A stretch of 40,868 bases of DNA. Origin: Pseudomonadota bacterium. GTDB taxonomy: Bacteria; Pseudomonadota; Gammaproteobacteria; Acidiferrobacterales; Acidiferrobacteraceae. Positions 32,167 to 40,447 of the stretch are shown here, in pieces (within the stretch, counting starts at the first letter, position 1; every line of letters starts with the position of its first letter). Both the position numbers and the translations under genes were made by a program. The DNA lies in assembly GCA_021795715.1 (NCBI GenBank), contig JAJYPD010000016.1, positions 1-40,868 on the forward strand, in the 5' to 3' direction. Below the pieces are notes generated by a model, which had not been told where the DNA came from, did no database searches, and worked only from the letters and a program-made list of their open reading frames with translations.

Positions 32167-32195
32167 GAACTTTCTTCCATGGACGTGGTCTCTTA
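32167..32195 (+). promoter_or_regulatory. Candidate sigma-E promoter of rpoE (autoregulation)
   Basis: GAACTT at 32167-32172 matches the sigma-E -35 core exactly. Sixteen bp later TCTCTTA (32189-32195) resembles the sigma-E -10 (TCTGA type). rpoE operons in gammaproteobacteria are normally self-activated from such a promoter. Transcription would begin about 32200, on top of the proposed GTG start at 32199, so the message may be leaderless or a different start may be used. Confidence 0.4.
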
Positions 32196-32198
32196 CCA

Positions 32199-32801
32199 GT
32201 GACGAATGGTCCCCCGGAGAAGACGGTCGATCACTCCGTCGACCAGGAGCTGGTGGCGCGGGTCCGGCGTGGTGACAAGGCGGCCTTCGATCTGCTTGTG
32301 CGCAAGTATCAGCACAAGGTCGCCAAGCTGGTGGCCCGTTATGTCTACGACCGGACCGAGGTCGAGGACGTGACCCAGGAGGTCTTCATCAAGGCCTACC
32401 GGGCGCTGGAGGGCTTTCGTGGCGACAGCGCGTTTTACACGTGGCTGTACCGGATTGCGGTGAACACCGCGAAGAATCACCTGGTGTTCCAGGGCCGCCG
32501 GTTGCCGGCGGCGGATTTGGAGGCGGAAGAGGCGGAGTTGACGGCGGAAGGCTCGGCGTTGCGGGATATTTCCACGCCCGAGCACAATGTGTTGACAGAG
32601 GAGATCGCGCGCACGGTCTCGCGGGTCCTGGAGTCTTTGCCCGAGGATCTGCGTGTGGCGATCACCTTGCGGGAGATCGAGGGCTTGAGTTACGAGGAGA
32701 TCGCCGCCATCATGGCGTGCCCGATCGGGACGGTGCGGTCGCGCATCTTCCGGGCGCGGGAAGCGATCGACAAGGAGATCAAGCCACTGTTGGAAACGTA
32801 A
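32199..32801 (+). CDS. rpoE: Extracytoplasmic-function sigma factor RpoE (AlgU)
   Basis: A 200-residue sigma factor for envelope stress. Region 2 has ELVARVRRGDKAAFDLLVRK, DRTEVEDVTQEVFIKAYRAL and FYTWLYRIAVNTAKNHLV; region 4 has LREIEGLSYEEIAAIMACPI and GTVRSRIFRAREAI. These match AlgU/RpoE closely. The open frame extends upstream to 32076, but homologues begin about ten residues before VDQELVARV, so GTG 32199 (MTNGPPEKTVDHSV) is chosen. No clear Shine-Dalgarno precedes it. rseA begins 20 bp after the stop, so the pair is surely co-transcribed and RseA holds RpoE inactive until proteolysis. Confidence 0.92.
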   Translation: MTNGPPEKTVDHSVDQELVARVRRGDKAAFDLLVRKYQHKVAKLVARYVYDRTEVEDVTQEVFIKAYRALEGFRGDSAFYTWLYRIAVNTAKNHLVFQGRRLPAADLEAEEAELTAEGSALRDISTPEHNVLTEEIARTVSRVLESLPEDLRVAITLREIEGLSYEEIAAIMACPIGTVRSRIFRAREAIDKEIKPLLET

Positions 32802-32821
32802 GGGGCCTTGGAGAGAGGGGT

Positions 32822-33358
32822 GTGAACGAATCACTGTCGGCGTTGGTAGATGCGGAGCTCGAGGCCAGGGAACAGGCCAGCATGCTGCAAAAGGTCACCG
32901 GGGATCCGGATCTGCGGGCAGCGTGGGAGCGTTATCATGTGGTGAGCGGCATATTGCGGCGGGAGTGTGTCGTGGTGGTGTCGCCGGGCTTTAGCGATCG
33001 CGTGTTGGCGCAATTGGACGGCGGTTCGCGGCGCACCGAAATGGGCAGGGGCCGGCACTTCGTCCGTCTGGCGCTGGCGGCGTCGGTGACGGCGGCCGCG
33101 GCCCTGTTTGGTCTGCATATGGCGGTGATGGGCGACCAGAGCACGGGCGGACCGGAGCGGGTTTCTCTGGGTGCGCTGTCGACACCGCAGCCGTTCATAC
33201 AGCGCGCCCATTTCGGCCAGACGGTGCGTTGGCCCGGGGGGGCAAACAATTATCTCCTCGAACATCCTGCCGGTACCCCCTTCCAGCCCCCCTTGAACCG
33301 TTCATACACACACATCGCCACTTATGACGCGCAGCTCATCCCGGGCAGCGCGCCCTGA
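32822..33358 (+). CDS. rseA: Anti-sigma-E factor RseA (MucA)
   Basis: A 178-residue single-pass membrane protein. The cytoplasmic N-terminal domain (NESLSALVDAELEAREQ, LRAAWERYHVVSGILRRE) binds and masks RpoE. One hydrophobic segment follows (LALAASVTAAAALFGLHMAV, about residues 80-100). The periplasmic part is about 75 residues, rich in Pro, Asn and Tyr, and ends LIPGSAP. DegS/RseP-type cleavage would release the sigma factor. GTG 32822 follows GAGAGAGGGG. The usual third gene, rseB (mucB), is absent; a hairpin and then degP come next. The signal input to RseA may therefore differ. Confidence 0.88.
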   Translation: MNESLSALVDAELEAREQASMLQKVTGDPDLRAAWERYHVVSGILRRECVVVVSPGFSDRVLAQLDGGSRRTEMGRGRHFVRLALAASVTAAAALFGLHMAVMGDQSTGGPERVSLGALSTPQPFIQRAHFGQTVRWPGGANNYLLEHPAGTPFQPPLNRSYTHIATYDAQLIPGSAP

Positions 33359-33376
33359 TTGATCGGTCATGTCCTT

Positions 33377-33412
33377 CCCGGGCCCCTCCGCGGCCCGGGG
33401 TCTGTCTTCCTT
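33377..33412 (+). terminator. Probable intrinsic terminator after rseA
   Basis: An 8-bp perfect stem CCCGGGCC / GGCCCGGG (33377-33384 and 33392-33399) with a 7-nt loop is followed by the pyrimidine-rich GTCTGTCTTCCTT. It separates rpoE-rseA from degP, and read-through may still occur. Confidence 0.55.
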
Positions 33413-33546
33413 AAGTCCGATAGGTGTCCGGCCGCATCCGGTCTATAAAAGGACGACGCACGCGCACGATAGGCCGCAATGCGAGGGGCACCATTCCCGC
33501 GGGGGAAACCGGTGGCGGTTCGAAATGTCCTGAAAGGTATCTACTC

Positions 33547-34935
33547 ATGCGCACACAGGTGGCAGCGCTTTTTGCCGGGCTCTGGTGTTTGACCTGTGTG
33601 CTGAGCGCGCTGGCGGCCAATGGCCCGGATTTTGCCGCGATCGTCGCCGCCAACCGGGCCGCCGTGGTCAACATCTCCAGCACCTCCGTGGCAACCGAGC
33701 CGATTCCCGGCCTTGGGCGCGCCGAGCCCGGTGAAACACCCAATCATCTCCTGGCGCCCCCGCCCGGCCGCGGCCTCGCGCCCCAGCCGCTCATCACCAA
33801 GTCGCTGGGTTCCGGGTTTGTCATCTCGCCGCGCGGCTATATCCTGACCTGCGCGCATGTCATTGATCACGCCCGGCGCGTCACCGTGCGGTTGTTCAAC
33901 CGGCGGGATTATGTCGCCCGGGTCGTCGGGCTCGACACGAAAAGCGACATCGCGCTCCTGAAGATCTCCGCGCACAATCTGCCGACCGTCACGATCGGAC
34001 ACCCCTCGCACCTGCAGGCAGGCGACTGGGTGCTGGCGATTGGCGCCCCGTTTGGATTTGGCAATTCGGCCACCGCCGGCATCGTGTCGGCGACCGGGCG
34101 GGATCTGCCGGGTTCCGATTACGTACCCTTCATCCAGACCGATGTGCCGATCAATCCCGGCAATTCCGGCGGCCCCCTGTTCGATCTGCGCGGGCATGTG
34201 GTGGGCATCAACTCCCAGATCTACAGCCGCACCGGCGGCTTCATGGGCCTGTCTTTTGCGATCCCGATCAATCTCGCCATGCGTATCGGCCATGATCTGC
34301 GCACCGGCGGGCACGTGCCCTGGGCGTGGCTTGGCGTCACCATCCAGGATGTCACGCGCAGGCTGGCACTGTCTTTCCGTCTGCCCAAACCCTATGGCGC
34401 GCTGGTGTCGGCCATCCTGCCTGGGAGTCCGGCGGCCCACTCGGGCCTGCGCGTCGGTGATGTGATCGTGCGTTTCGATCACCAGCCGGTGATGCGGTCC
34501 ACCAATCTGCCTCCGCTGGTCGGGTTGACGCCGGTTGGCAGCCGCGTGCCCGTCACCGTCTGGCGTCATGGTCGTCCCGTTCACCTGAAGCTGACGGTCG
34601 GCGCGTTGCCGGATGCGCTGCCGGCAACGCTCCATCAGCCCGCGAAACCGCGGCGGCAGCGCGCCATCCTGGGTCTTGCACTCGAAAACCTGGGCGCCGA
34701 GGAGAAGCGGCAGCTGGGTGTGACGGGGGGCGTGCTGGTCGAGGGCGTGACCCGTGGCGCGGCGGAGAAGGCCGGCATCGAGCCGGGCGACGTCATCTTG
34801 TCCATGGCCGGCCGAGCGGTGGATAACGTGGCGACATTTCGCCATCTGATCAACAAACTGCCCAAAACCGGGCCCGTTGCGGTGCTTATCCGCCGTGGCG
34901 CGGGCGCGCTTTTCCTTCCCCTCGACATCCGGTAG
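33547..34935 (+). CDS. degP: Periplasmic serine protease/chaperone DegP (MucD, HtrA family)
   Basis: A 462-residue HtrA protease that degrades misfolded periplasmic proteins. A signal peptide (MRTQVAALFAGLWCLTCVLS) ends near ALAA before NGPDFAAIV. The catalytic triad is His in LTCAHVID (about 105), Asp in KSDIALLK (about 134) and Ser in NPGNSGGPLFD (about 207). Two PDZ domains follow (about 255-350, and about 365-460 with GVLVEGVTRGAAEKAGIEPG). Length and layout match MucD. ATG 33547 follows AAAGG. Position after rpoE-rseA is standard, and it is probably a sigma-E target, though I see no clear sigma-E promoter between the rseA terminator and its start. Confidence 0.94.
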   Translation: MRTQVAALFAGLWCLTCVLSALAANGPDFAAIVAANRAAVVNISSTSVATEPIPGLGRAEPGETPNHLLAPPPGRGLAPQPLITKSLGSGFVISPRGYILTCAHVIDHARRVTVRLFNRRDYVARVVGLDTKSDIALLKISAHNLPTVTIGHPSHLQAGDWVLAIGAPFGFGNSATAGIVSATGRDLPGSDYVPFIQTDVPINPGNSGGPLFDLRGHVVGINSQIYSRTGGFMGLSFAIPINLAMRIGHDLRTGGHVPWAWLGVTIQDVTRRLALSFRLPKPYGALVSAILPGSPAAHSGLRVGDVIVRFDHQPVMRSTNLPPLVGLTPVGSRVPVTVWRHGRPVHLKLTVGALPDALPATLHQPAKPRRQRAILGLALENLGAEEKRQLGVTGGVLVEGVTRGAAEKAGIEPGDVILSMAGRAVDNVATFRHLINKLPKTGPVAVLIRRGAGALFLPLDIR

Positions 34936-34951
34936 TCCGCGCCCCAGACAG

Positions 34952-34980
34952 TTGGTACCTCTGATAAAAACCGGTATGAT
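34952..34980 (+). promoter_or_regulatory. Sigma-70 promoter of the lepA unit
   Basis: TTGGTA (34952-34957) and TATGAT (34975-34980) are exactly 17 bp apart. It lies just after degP and about 60 bp before lepA, so it probably drives lepA-lepB and the genes following in the same direction. Confidence 0.7.
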
Positions 34981-35039
34981 GCCCGATCACAATCCGGTCG
35001 CCGCATCCCGGTGATCCAACGACTGCGCGAAGGCAGCCC

Positions 35040-36833
35040 TTGCAAGATCGTATTCGCAATTTCTCTATCATCGCCCACATCGATCATGGTAAATCGACCC
35101 TGGCCGATCGCCTCATCGAGTTCTGCGGGGGGCTCTCGGCGCGCGAGATGGAAAACCAGGTGCTCGATTCCATGGAACTCGAGCGCGAGCGTGGCATCAC
35201 CATCAAGGCGCAGAGCGTGACGCTCCGGTACAAGGCCCTGGATGGGCAAACGTACGAGCTCAATCTGATCGACACGCCGGGCCACGTGGACTTTTCTTAC
35301 GAGGTGTCGCGCTCCCTGACGGCCTGTGAGGGCGCCCTGCTTGTGGTCGATGCGGCCCAGGGCGTGCAGGCCCAGAGCGTGGCCAACTGCTACACCGCCG
35401 CCGAACTCGATCTCGAGATTCTGCCGGTGCTAAACAAGATCGATCTGCCGGCGGCCGATCCCGAGCGGGTCGGCAAGGAAATCGAGGACATCATCGGGGT
35501 GCCGGCGGCGCACGCGTTGCAGGTCAGCGCAAAAACCGGTGCCGGTATCCGCGAGCTTTTGGAGGCGATCGTGGCGCAGATCCCGCCGCCACGGGGCCGG
35601 GCGGAGGCGCCTTTGAAGGCGCTTATCGTCGACTCCTGGTTCGATACCTATCTGGGCACGGTGGCGCTGGTGCGCGTGGTGGACGGCGTCCTGCGCAAGG
35701 GCGGGCGCATCCGCATGATGGCGACGGGCCGCGACTATGATGTCGAACAGGCCGGCGTCTTCACGCCTAAGCGGCAGGCGGTCGAGCAGCTCGCCACCGG
35801 TGAGGTCGGCTACGTCATCGCCGGCATCAAGGACGTCAAGGGCGCGCGGGTCGGCGACACCATCACCGAGGCGCGCCGTCCGGCCGAGACCCCCTTGCCG
35901 GGTTTCAAGGAAATCAAGCCGCGCGTGTTCGCGGGTCTGTATCCGATCGAGGCGGGAGACTACGACGCGTTCCGCGAGGCGCTCGACAAGCTGAAGCTGA
36001 ACGACGCATCACTGTATTTCGAGCCGGAGACTTCGGAGGCGCTGGGTTTTGGCTTTCGCTGCGGCTTTCTCGGCATGCTCCATATGGAGATCATCCAGGA
36101 GCGTCTGGAGCGCGAGTACCACTTGAGCCTCATCACCACCGCCCCGACGGTGGTCTACGAGGTGGTCACGGGCAAGGGGGAGAATCTGCGTGTCGACAAT
36201 CCGGCGCGCCTGCCCGATCCCGGTCAGATCCGGGAAATCCGCGAGCCGATCATCAGCTGCAATATCCTGGTTCCCCAGGAGCATCTCGGTCCGGTCATGC
36301 AGCTTTGCGTGGAAAAGCGCGGGACGCAGATCGATCTCAGATTCCTCGGCCGTCAGGCGATGCTATCCTATGAGTTGCCGTTAAACGAGGTGGTGCTCGA
36401 TTTCTTCGACCGCCTAAAGTCCCTGAGCCGGGGTTACGCCTCGTTCGAATACGAGTTCCGCGAGTTCCGGACGGCGGATCTCGTGCGTGTGGACGTATTG
36501 ATCAACAATGAGCGTGTCGATGCGCTGTCGGTGATCGTTCATCGGAGCCAGAGCCAGTACAGGGGGCGCGAACTGGTGCGGCGCATGCGGGAGCTGATAC
36601 CCCGCCAGATGTTCGATGTCGCCATCCAGGCGGCGATCGGTGCGCACGTCATCGCCCGCGAGACGGTCAAGGCGTTGCGCAAGAACGTCACGGCCAAGTG
36701 CTATGGCGGCGACGTCAGCCGCAAGCGGAAGTTGCTGGAACGCCAAAAGGAGGGAAAAAAGCGTATGAAGCAGTTAGGTTCTGTCGAGATTCCGCAGGAA
36801 GCGTTTCTGGCCGTCCTCAAGGTCGAGAAATAG
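35040..36833 (+). CDS. lepA: Translation elongation factor 4 (LepA)
   Basis: A 597-residue ribosome-binding GTPase. G1 is AHIDHGKST (where EF-G has A/GHxDxGKT), G2 lies in [12 protein letters not shown]3 is DTPGHVDF, G4 is NKIDLP and G5 is SAKTG. Domain III-V segments ([40 protein letters not shown]) and the LepA-specific C-terminal domain ([20 protein letters not shown]) are complete. It acts on stalled or initiating ribosomes. The best start is the TTG at 35040 ([17 protein letters not shown]), with AAGG at about 35028-35031, because homologues begin at this position. lepB starts 3 bp after the stop. Confidence 0.96.
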   Translation: MQDRIRNFSIIAHIDHGKSTLADRLIEFCGGLSAREMENQVLDSMELERERGITIKAQSVTLRYKALDGQTYELNLIDTPGHVDFSYEVSRSLTACEGALLVVDAAQGVQAQSVANCYTAAELDLEILPVLNKIDLPAADPERVGKEIEDIIGVPAAHALQVSAKTGAGIRELLEAIVAQIPPPRGRAEAPLKALIVDSWFDTYLGTVALVRVVDGVLRKGGRIRMMATGRDYDVEQAGVFTPKRQAVEQLATGEVGYVIAGIKDVKGARVGDTITEARRPAETPLPGFKEIKPRVFAGLYPIEAGDYDAFREALDKLKLNDASLYFEPETSEALGFGFRCGFLGMLHMEIIQERLEREYHLSLITTAPTVVYEVVTGKGENLRVDNPARLPDPGQIREIREPIISCNILVPQEHLGPVMQLCVEKRGTQIDLRFLGRQAMLSYELPLNEVVLDFFDRLKSLSRGYASFEYEFREFRTADLVRVDVLINNERVDALSVIVHRSQSQYRGRELVRRMRELIPRQMFDVAIQAAIGAHVIARETVKALRKNVTAKCYGGDVSRKRKLLERQKEGKKRMKQLGSVEIPQEAFLAVLKVEK

Positions 36834-36836
36834 CCC

Positions 36837-37604
36837 ATGCATCTGACCGACTTTTCTCTGTGGCTTGTCATTGCCCTGTTCGTGACGGGGTTCATCTGGG
36901 GCGTCTACGCGCTTTTCAACCGCAAAAAGACCGGTCCCCGGCCGGCCCTCGTCGAGTATTCGCGGTCGTTTTTCCCGGTCATCCTGATCGTTGTGCTGAT
37001 CCGCGCGTTTGTGGTCGAACCGTTTCGCATACCCTCCGGTTCGATGATACCGACGCTGCATGTCGGTGACTTCATTCTCGTCAACAAATTCTGCTATGGA
37101 TTGCGGCTGCCGGTCATCCACACCAAAATCCTCAACGTCGGTGAGCCCAAGCGCGGGCAGGTGGTGGTGTTCCGTTATCCGCGCAATCCGTCCGTCGATT
37201 ACATCAAGCGCATCGTCGGCCTGCCGGGCGATCACGTGGCCTACATTGACAAACAGTTGTATATCAATGGCAAGCTCGTGCCGCATTATCACAAGGTCCC
37301 CTATATCTACGCCGAGCAGAGGGGGCGTTTTCTGGAAGCCTACCGCTACACGGAAAAGCTCGGGAAGATCACCCATCACATCATCCTGATTCCGGGCATC
37401 ACGCAGCCGCCCATGCATTTCGTGGTGCCGCCGCATGAATATTTTGTCCTGGGCGACAACCGGGATTTGAGCGATGACAGCCGGTACTGGGGCTATGTGC
37501 CGCAGCGCAATCTGGTCGGACGCGCCTTCCTCATCTGGTTTAGCTGGAATACGGCGCACGGCGGCGGAATCGATTTCAAGCGTATAGGGCGGGTAATTCC
37601 ATAA
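36837..37604 (+). CDS. lepB: Signal peptidase I (LepB)
   Basis: A 255-residue inner-membrane protease that removes Sec and Tat signal peptides. Two N-terminal helices (SLWLVIALFVTGFIWGVYAL and FFPVILIVVLIRAFVVEPF) precede the catalytic Ser69 in IPSGSMIPTL. The general-base Lys is in DYIKRIVGLPGD (about 124), and the family box GDNRDLSDDSRYWG lies near 205-218. It is shorter than E. coli LepB (324) but normal for many gammaproteobacteria. It starts 3 bp after lepA and must be co-translated with it. Confidence 0.95.
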   Translation: MHLTDFSLWLVIALFVTGFIWGVYALFNRKKTGPRPALVEYSRSFFPVILIVVLIRAFVVEPFRIPSGSMIPTLHVGDFILVNKFCYGLRLPVIHTKILNVGEPKRGQVVVFRYPRNPSVDYIKRIVGLPGDHVAYIDKQLYINGKLVPHYHKVPYIYAEQRGRFLEAYRYTEKLGKITHHIILIPGITQPPMHFVVPPHEYFVLGDNRDLSDDSRYWGYVPQRNLVGRAFLIWFSWNTAHGGGIDFKRIGRVIP

Positions 37605-37623
37605 AGGACGCACGGGAGGGGCT

Positions 37624-38001
37624 ATGTCCACACGAAAGGAAGCAGGAATCTCATCGATCGGGCTTTTGCTGTTGCTGGTACTGATCGGCTTTGGCATCTA
37701 TGTGGCCATCAGGCTGATCCCCGTATACATCGACAACTGGCAGATCAGCCAGAGCCTGAAGGCGGTGGCGCATCGTGCCGATGCCCCCACCATGGGCGGC
37801 GCCCAGCTGCGCATGGCGCTGCGGCGGGAATTCGAGGTCGGTTATGTGAGCCACACCAGCGTCGCCCGCGATTTGCGCATCGAATCGACGGCCAGCGGCG
37901 GGCGCCTGATGGTGTACGACTACACCGTACGCAAGCCGCTGATCGGCAACATCACCCTGCTTGTGCATTTCGTCGACCGCCAACAGGTGCCGGGGAATTG
38001 A
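37624..38001 (+). CDS. DUF4845 family small membrane-anchored protein
   Basis: A 125-residue protein with one N-terminal hydrophobic segment (IGLLLLLVLIGFGIYVAIRL) followed by IPVYIDNWQISQSLKAVAHR and a small extracytoplasmic domain. Its position between lepB and rnc and the sequence fit the DUF4845 family, which is regularly found there in gamma- and betaproteobacteria and has no known function. GGGAGGGG precedes ATG 37624. Its TGA overlaps the TTG start of rnc. Confidence 0.85.
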   Translation: MSTRKEAGISSIGLLLLLVLIGFGIYVAIRLIPVYIDNWQISQSLKAVAHRADAPTMGGAQLRMALRREFEVGYVSHTSVARDLRIESTASGGRLMVYDYTVRKPLIGNITLLVHFVDRQQVPGN

Positions 38002-38672
38002 GTACGGACCTGTCCGTCCTTTGCGGACGGCTGCATCACCGTTTCCGGGATGCACAACTGCTTTCGAGGGCGCTTACGCATCGCAGTTGCGGGGCGCGCA
38101 ACAACGAACGTCTCGAATTCCTGGGTGATGCGGTGATCAGCCTCGTCATGGCTGATGCCTTGTACGCCCGTTTTCCATCCCTGACCGAGGGGGAACTGAC
38201 GCGTCTGCGGGCGCGGCTGGTGCGGGCGGAAACGCTGGCCGCAGTCGCGCGCGAGCTGGATCTTGGGCCGCTGATGCGTCTTGGGCCCGGGGAACTCAAA
38301 AGCGGCGGTTACGACCGCGACTCGATCCTCTCCGACGCCCTCGAGGCGGTGTTGGGCGCTCTCTATCTGGATGGCGGTTACGAAGCGGCGCGTGGCACCA
38401 TCCTGCTGCTGTTTGCGCCGCGCCTGGACGGCATCGAGGCGCACGCGCAGGCGAAGGATCCAAAGACCCGCCTGCAGGAGTTTCTGCAGGGCCGGGGGCT
38501 CGCCCTGCCCGAATACGGCCTGCTCGAGGTGCGTGGGGAAGATCACGAGCAAATGTTTGTGGTGGGCTGCCGGGTGAGCGGGCTGCCGGATGTGGTGCGC
38601 GGGGAGGGTTCGACGCGCCGCCACGCCGAACAGCAGGCGGCGCTCACGGCGTTGCAGAGGCTGATGGCATGA
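37998..38672 (+). CDS. rnc: Ribonuclease III
   Basis: A 224-residue double-strand-specific RNase that processes rRNA precursors and regulates mRNAs. The signature NERLEFLGDAVISLVMADAL lies at about residues 36-55. The second metal-binding segment is DSILSDALEAVLGALYLDGG (about 107-126). The dsRNA-binding domain covers about 150-224 (DPKTRLQEFLQGRGLALPEY, RRHAEQQAALTALQRLM). The likely start is TTG 37998, inside the DUF4845 stop (ATTGAG), with GGGG just upstream. Its TGA overlaps the era ATG by 4 bp, so the genes are coupled. Confidence 0.95.
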   Translation: MSTDLSVLCGRLHHRFRDAQLLSRALTHRSCGARNNERLEFLGDAVISLVMADALYARFPSLTEGELTRLRARLVRAETLAAVARELDLGPLMRLGPGELKSGGYDRDSILSDALEAVLGALYLDGGYEAARGTILLLFAPRLDGIEAHAQAKDPKTRLQEFLQGRGLALPEYGLLEVRGEDHEQMFVVGCRVSGLPDVVRGEGSTRRHAEQQAALTALQRLMA

Positions 38673-39571
38673 ACGCGTTTCGCAGTGGTTATGTCGCCAT
38701 CTTCGGGCGGCCCAACGTCGGCAAATCCACGCTGATCAACCGCCTGCTCGGCCAGAAACTGCTGATCACCTCGCCCAAGCCGCAGACCACCCGCCACCGG
38801 ATTCTGGGCATCAAGACGACGGCGCAGGCGCAGTTCCTGTATCTGGATACGCCCGGACTGGTGTTTGGCGGCAAGGGTGCGCTGGCGCAGCACATGGACC
38901 GTGCCGTCGCGCAGGGGCTGGAAGAGGCCGACTGTTTGGTGATGGTGGCGGCGCTGCCGCGCCTGCAGGACGCCGATTTTGCGGCGCTGCGCTTTGCCCG
39001 GGATCATCTGCATGGGCGGCCGCTGTTGCTTGCGCTGAATAAGGTCGACCGCGTCTTGCACAAGGAGGCGTTGCTGCCGCTGTTGAAGGAACTCGGCGAG
39101 CAACAGGTATTTGCCGAGATCGTGCCGCTCTCGGCGCGTGACGGGGCCAACGTCGATGCGCTCGAGGCGGCGATCGCCCGCCATTTGCCGGTGCGGGAGG
39201 CGTTGTTCCCCGAAGATCAGTTGAGCGACCGCGGCGACCGGTTCATCATCGGCGAATTCATCCGCGAACAGGTGTTCCGGCGTTTTGCCAAGGAGATCCC
39301 GTACGTGACCACGGTGGAGATCGATCGCTACCGGGTGGAGCGAGGGCTGGTGCGCATCGAGGCAAGCATCTATGTTGAGAAGGAAGGACAAAAGGCGATT
39401 TTGGTGGGTGAAGGCGGGACGGCGCTGAAGGCCATCGGGAGTGCGGCGCGCCGGGAGATCGAGCGCCATCTCGGGCGCAAGGTTTATCTCGGTCTGTGGG
39501 TGAAGGTGCGCGGCGGCTGGTCGGATGACGCCCGCGCTTTACGGTCGCTTGGTTACGGGGAGGACACTTAA
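38669..39571 (+). CDS. era: GTPase Era
   Basis: A 300-residue GTPase that binds the 3' end of 16S rRNA in small-subunit assembly. G1 is FGRPNVGKST, G2 includes PQTTRHRILGI, G3 is DTPG, G4 is NKVD and G5 is LSARDG. The C-terminal KH domain is present (KEGQKAILVGEGGTALKAIG and SAARREIERHLGRKVYLGLW), followed by the usual end RSLGYGED. The start is fixed by the 4-bp overlap with rnc. Confidence 0.96.
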   Translation: MNAFRSGYVAIFGRPNVGKSTLINRLLGQKLLITSPKPQTTRHRILGIKTTAQAQFLYLDTPGLVFGGKGALAQHMDRAVAQGLEEADCLVMVAALPRLQDADFAALRFARDHLHGRPLLLALNKVDRVLHKEALLPLLKELGEQQVFAEIVPLSARDGANVDALEAAIARHLPVREALFPEDQLSDRGDRFIIGEFIREQVFRRFAKEIPYVTTVEIDRYRVERGLVRIEASIYVEKEGQKAILVGEGGTALKAIGSAARREIERHLGRKVYLGLWVKVRGGWSDDARALRSLGYGEDT

Positions 39572-39574
39572 CGG

Positions 39575-40297
39575 GTGCGTATCGACGAGCAGCGGGGTTT
39601 CGTTCTCCATCGCCACGCTTACGGCGAGACCAGTGTCCTGCTGGAAGTCTTCACGGCCCAGTTCGGTCGAGCCGGATTGATTGCCAAGGGGGTGCGGCGA
39701 CCCGGACGGGCGTTTGCCGGCGCCAATCTAAGGCCGTTCCAGCCGCTTTTGTTGAGCTGGACCCAGCGTGGCGATCTGGGCACGCTGGTGGGCGCAGAAC
39801 CCCTGCCACCGCACATGGATCTGCGCGGCAACGCGATCTGGTGCGGGTTTTATGTCAACGAATTGTTGTTGCGCCTGTTGCATCGCCACGAGGGCCATGC
39901 GGATCTCTACGCCTCGTATGAGGCTGCACTGCAGGCGCTGGCCCTGGAAGGCTGCCAGGAACCCATCCTGCGCGTCTTCGAAAAACGGATGCTGGCGGCG
40001 CTCGGTTACGGGCTGTTGTTGAGTCACGACCGGTCCGGGTGCGCGATCGACGCGGATGCCCAGTATGTATACGGCGTCGGCGAAGGTCCAGTGGCGGCAG
40101 CCGAGGCTGGGGCGGTGAATGGTATTGCCGTGCGCGGCAGCACGCTGCTTGCGCTGTTGGCCGAGGAGTGGAGCGATCCGCGTCAGCTGCGCGAGGCCAA
40201 GGCGCTGCTGCGGGTCCTGGTCGATGAGCTGCTCGGCGACAAGCGCCTGCATACGCGCAGCCTCTTCCGGGCGTTGCGCGCGCCGCCGCCCGAATGA
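39575..40297 (+). CDS. recO: DNA repair protein RecO
   Basis: A 240-residue protein that helps RecF and RecR load RecA at gaps. The N-terminal OB fold is seen in GFVLHRHAYGETSVLLEVFT and GLIAKGVRRP. The helical C-terminal part has FYVNELLLRLLHRHEGHADL, LRVFEKRMLAALGYGLLL and LLRVLVDELLGDKRLHTRSL. The start is GTG 39575, 3 bp after the era stop, with GGGGAGG about 10 nt upstream. No four-cysteine zinc cluster is present, as in other gammaproteobacterial RecO. Confidence 0.93.
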   Translation: MRIDEQRGFVLHRHAYGETSVLLEVFTAQFGRAGLIAKGVRRPGRAFAGANLRPFQPLLLSWTQRGDLGTLVGAEPLPPHMDLRGNAIWCGFYVNELLLRLLHRHEGHADLYASYEAALQALALEGCQEPILRVFEKRMLAALGYGLLLSHDRSGCAIDADAQYVYGVGEGPVAAAEAGAVNGIAVRGSTLLALLAEEWSDPRQLREAKALLRVLVDELLGDKRLHTRSLFRALRAPPPE

Positions 40298-40387
40298 ACG
40301 GTGGCGTGTGGTGGGCGTGCCCGGTTTGCGCCGCGGTGGCGCATGGATCAAGATAGCCCGATGACGAGGCGGAGCGGGAGCCGGAGC

Positions 40388-40415
40388 GGCCTGCACCGCG
40401 GCGCACAGGCCCTTT
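40388..40415 (+). terminator. Weak terminator-like hairpin between recO and pdxJ
   Basis: GGCCTG (40388-40393) and CAGGCC (40406-40411) form a 6-bp stem with a 12-nt loop, followed by CTTTAAA. The T-tract is short, so this is only a possible terminator or attenuator in the 150-bp gap. Confidence 0.3.
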
Positions 40416-40447
40416 AAACAGGAAGCCGGGGTGTCCCGCGCAAACCC

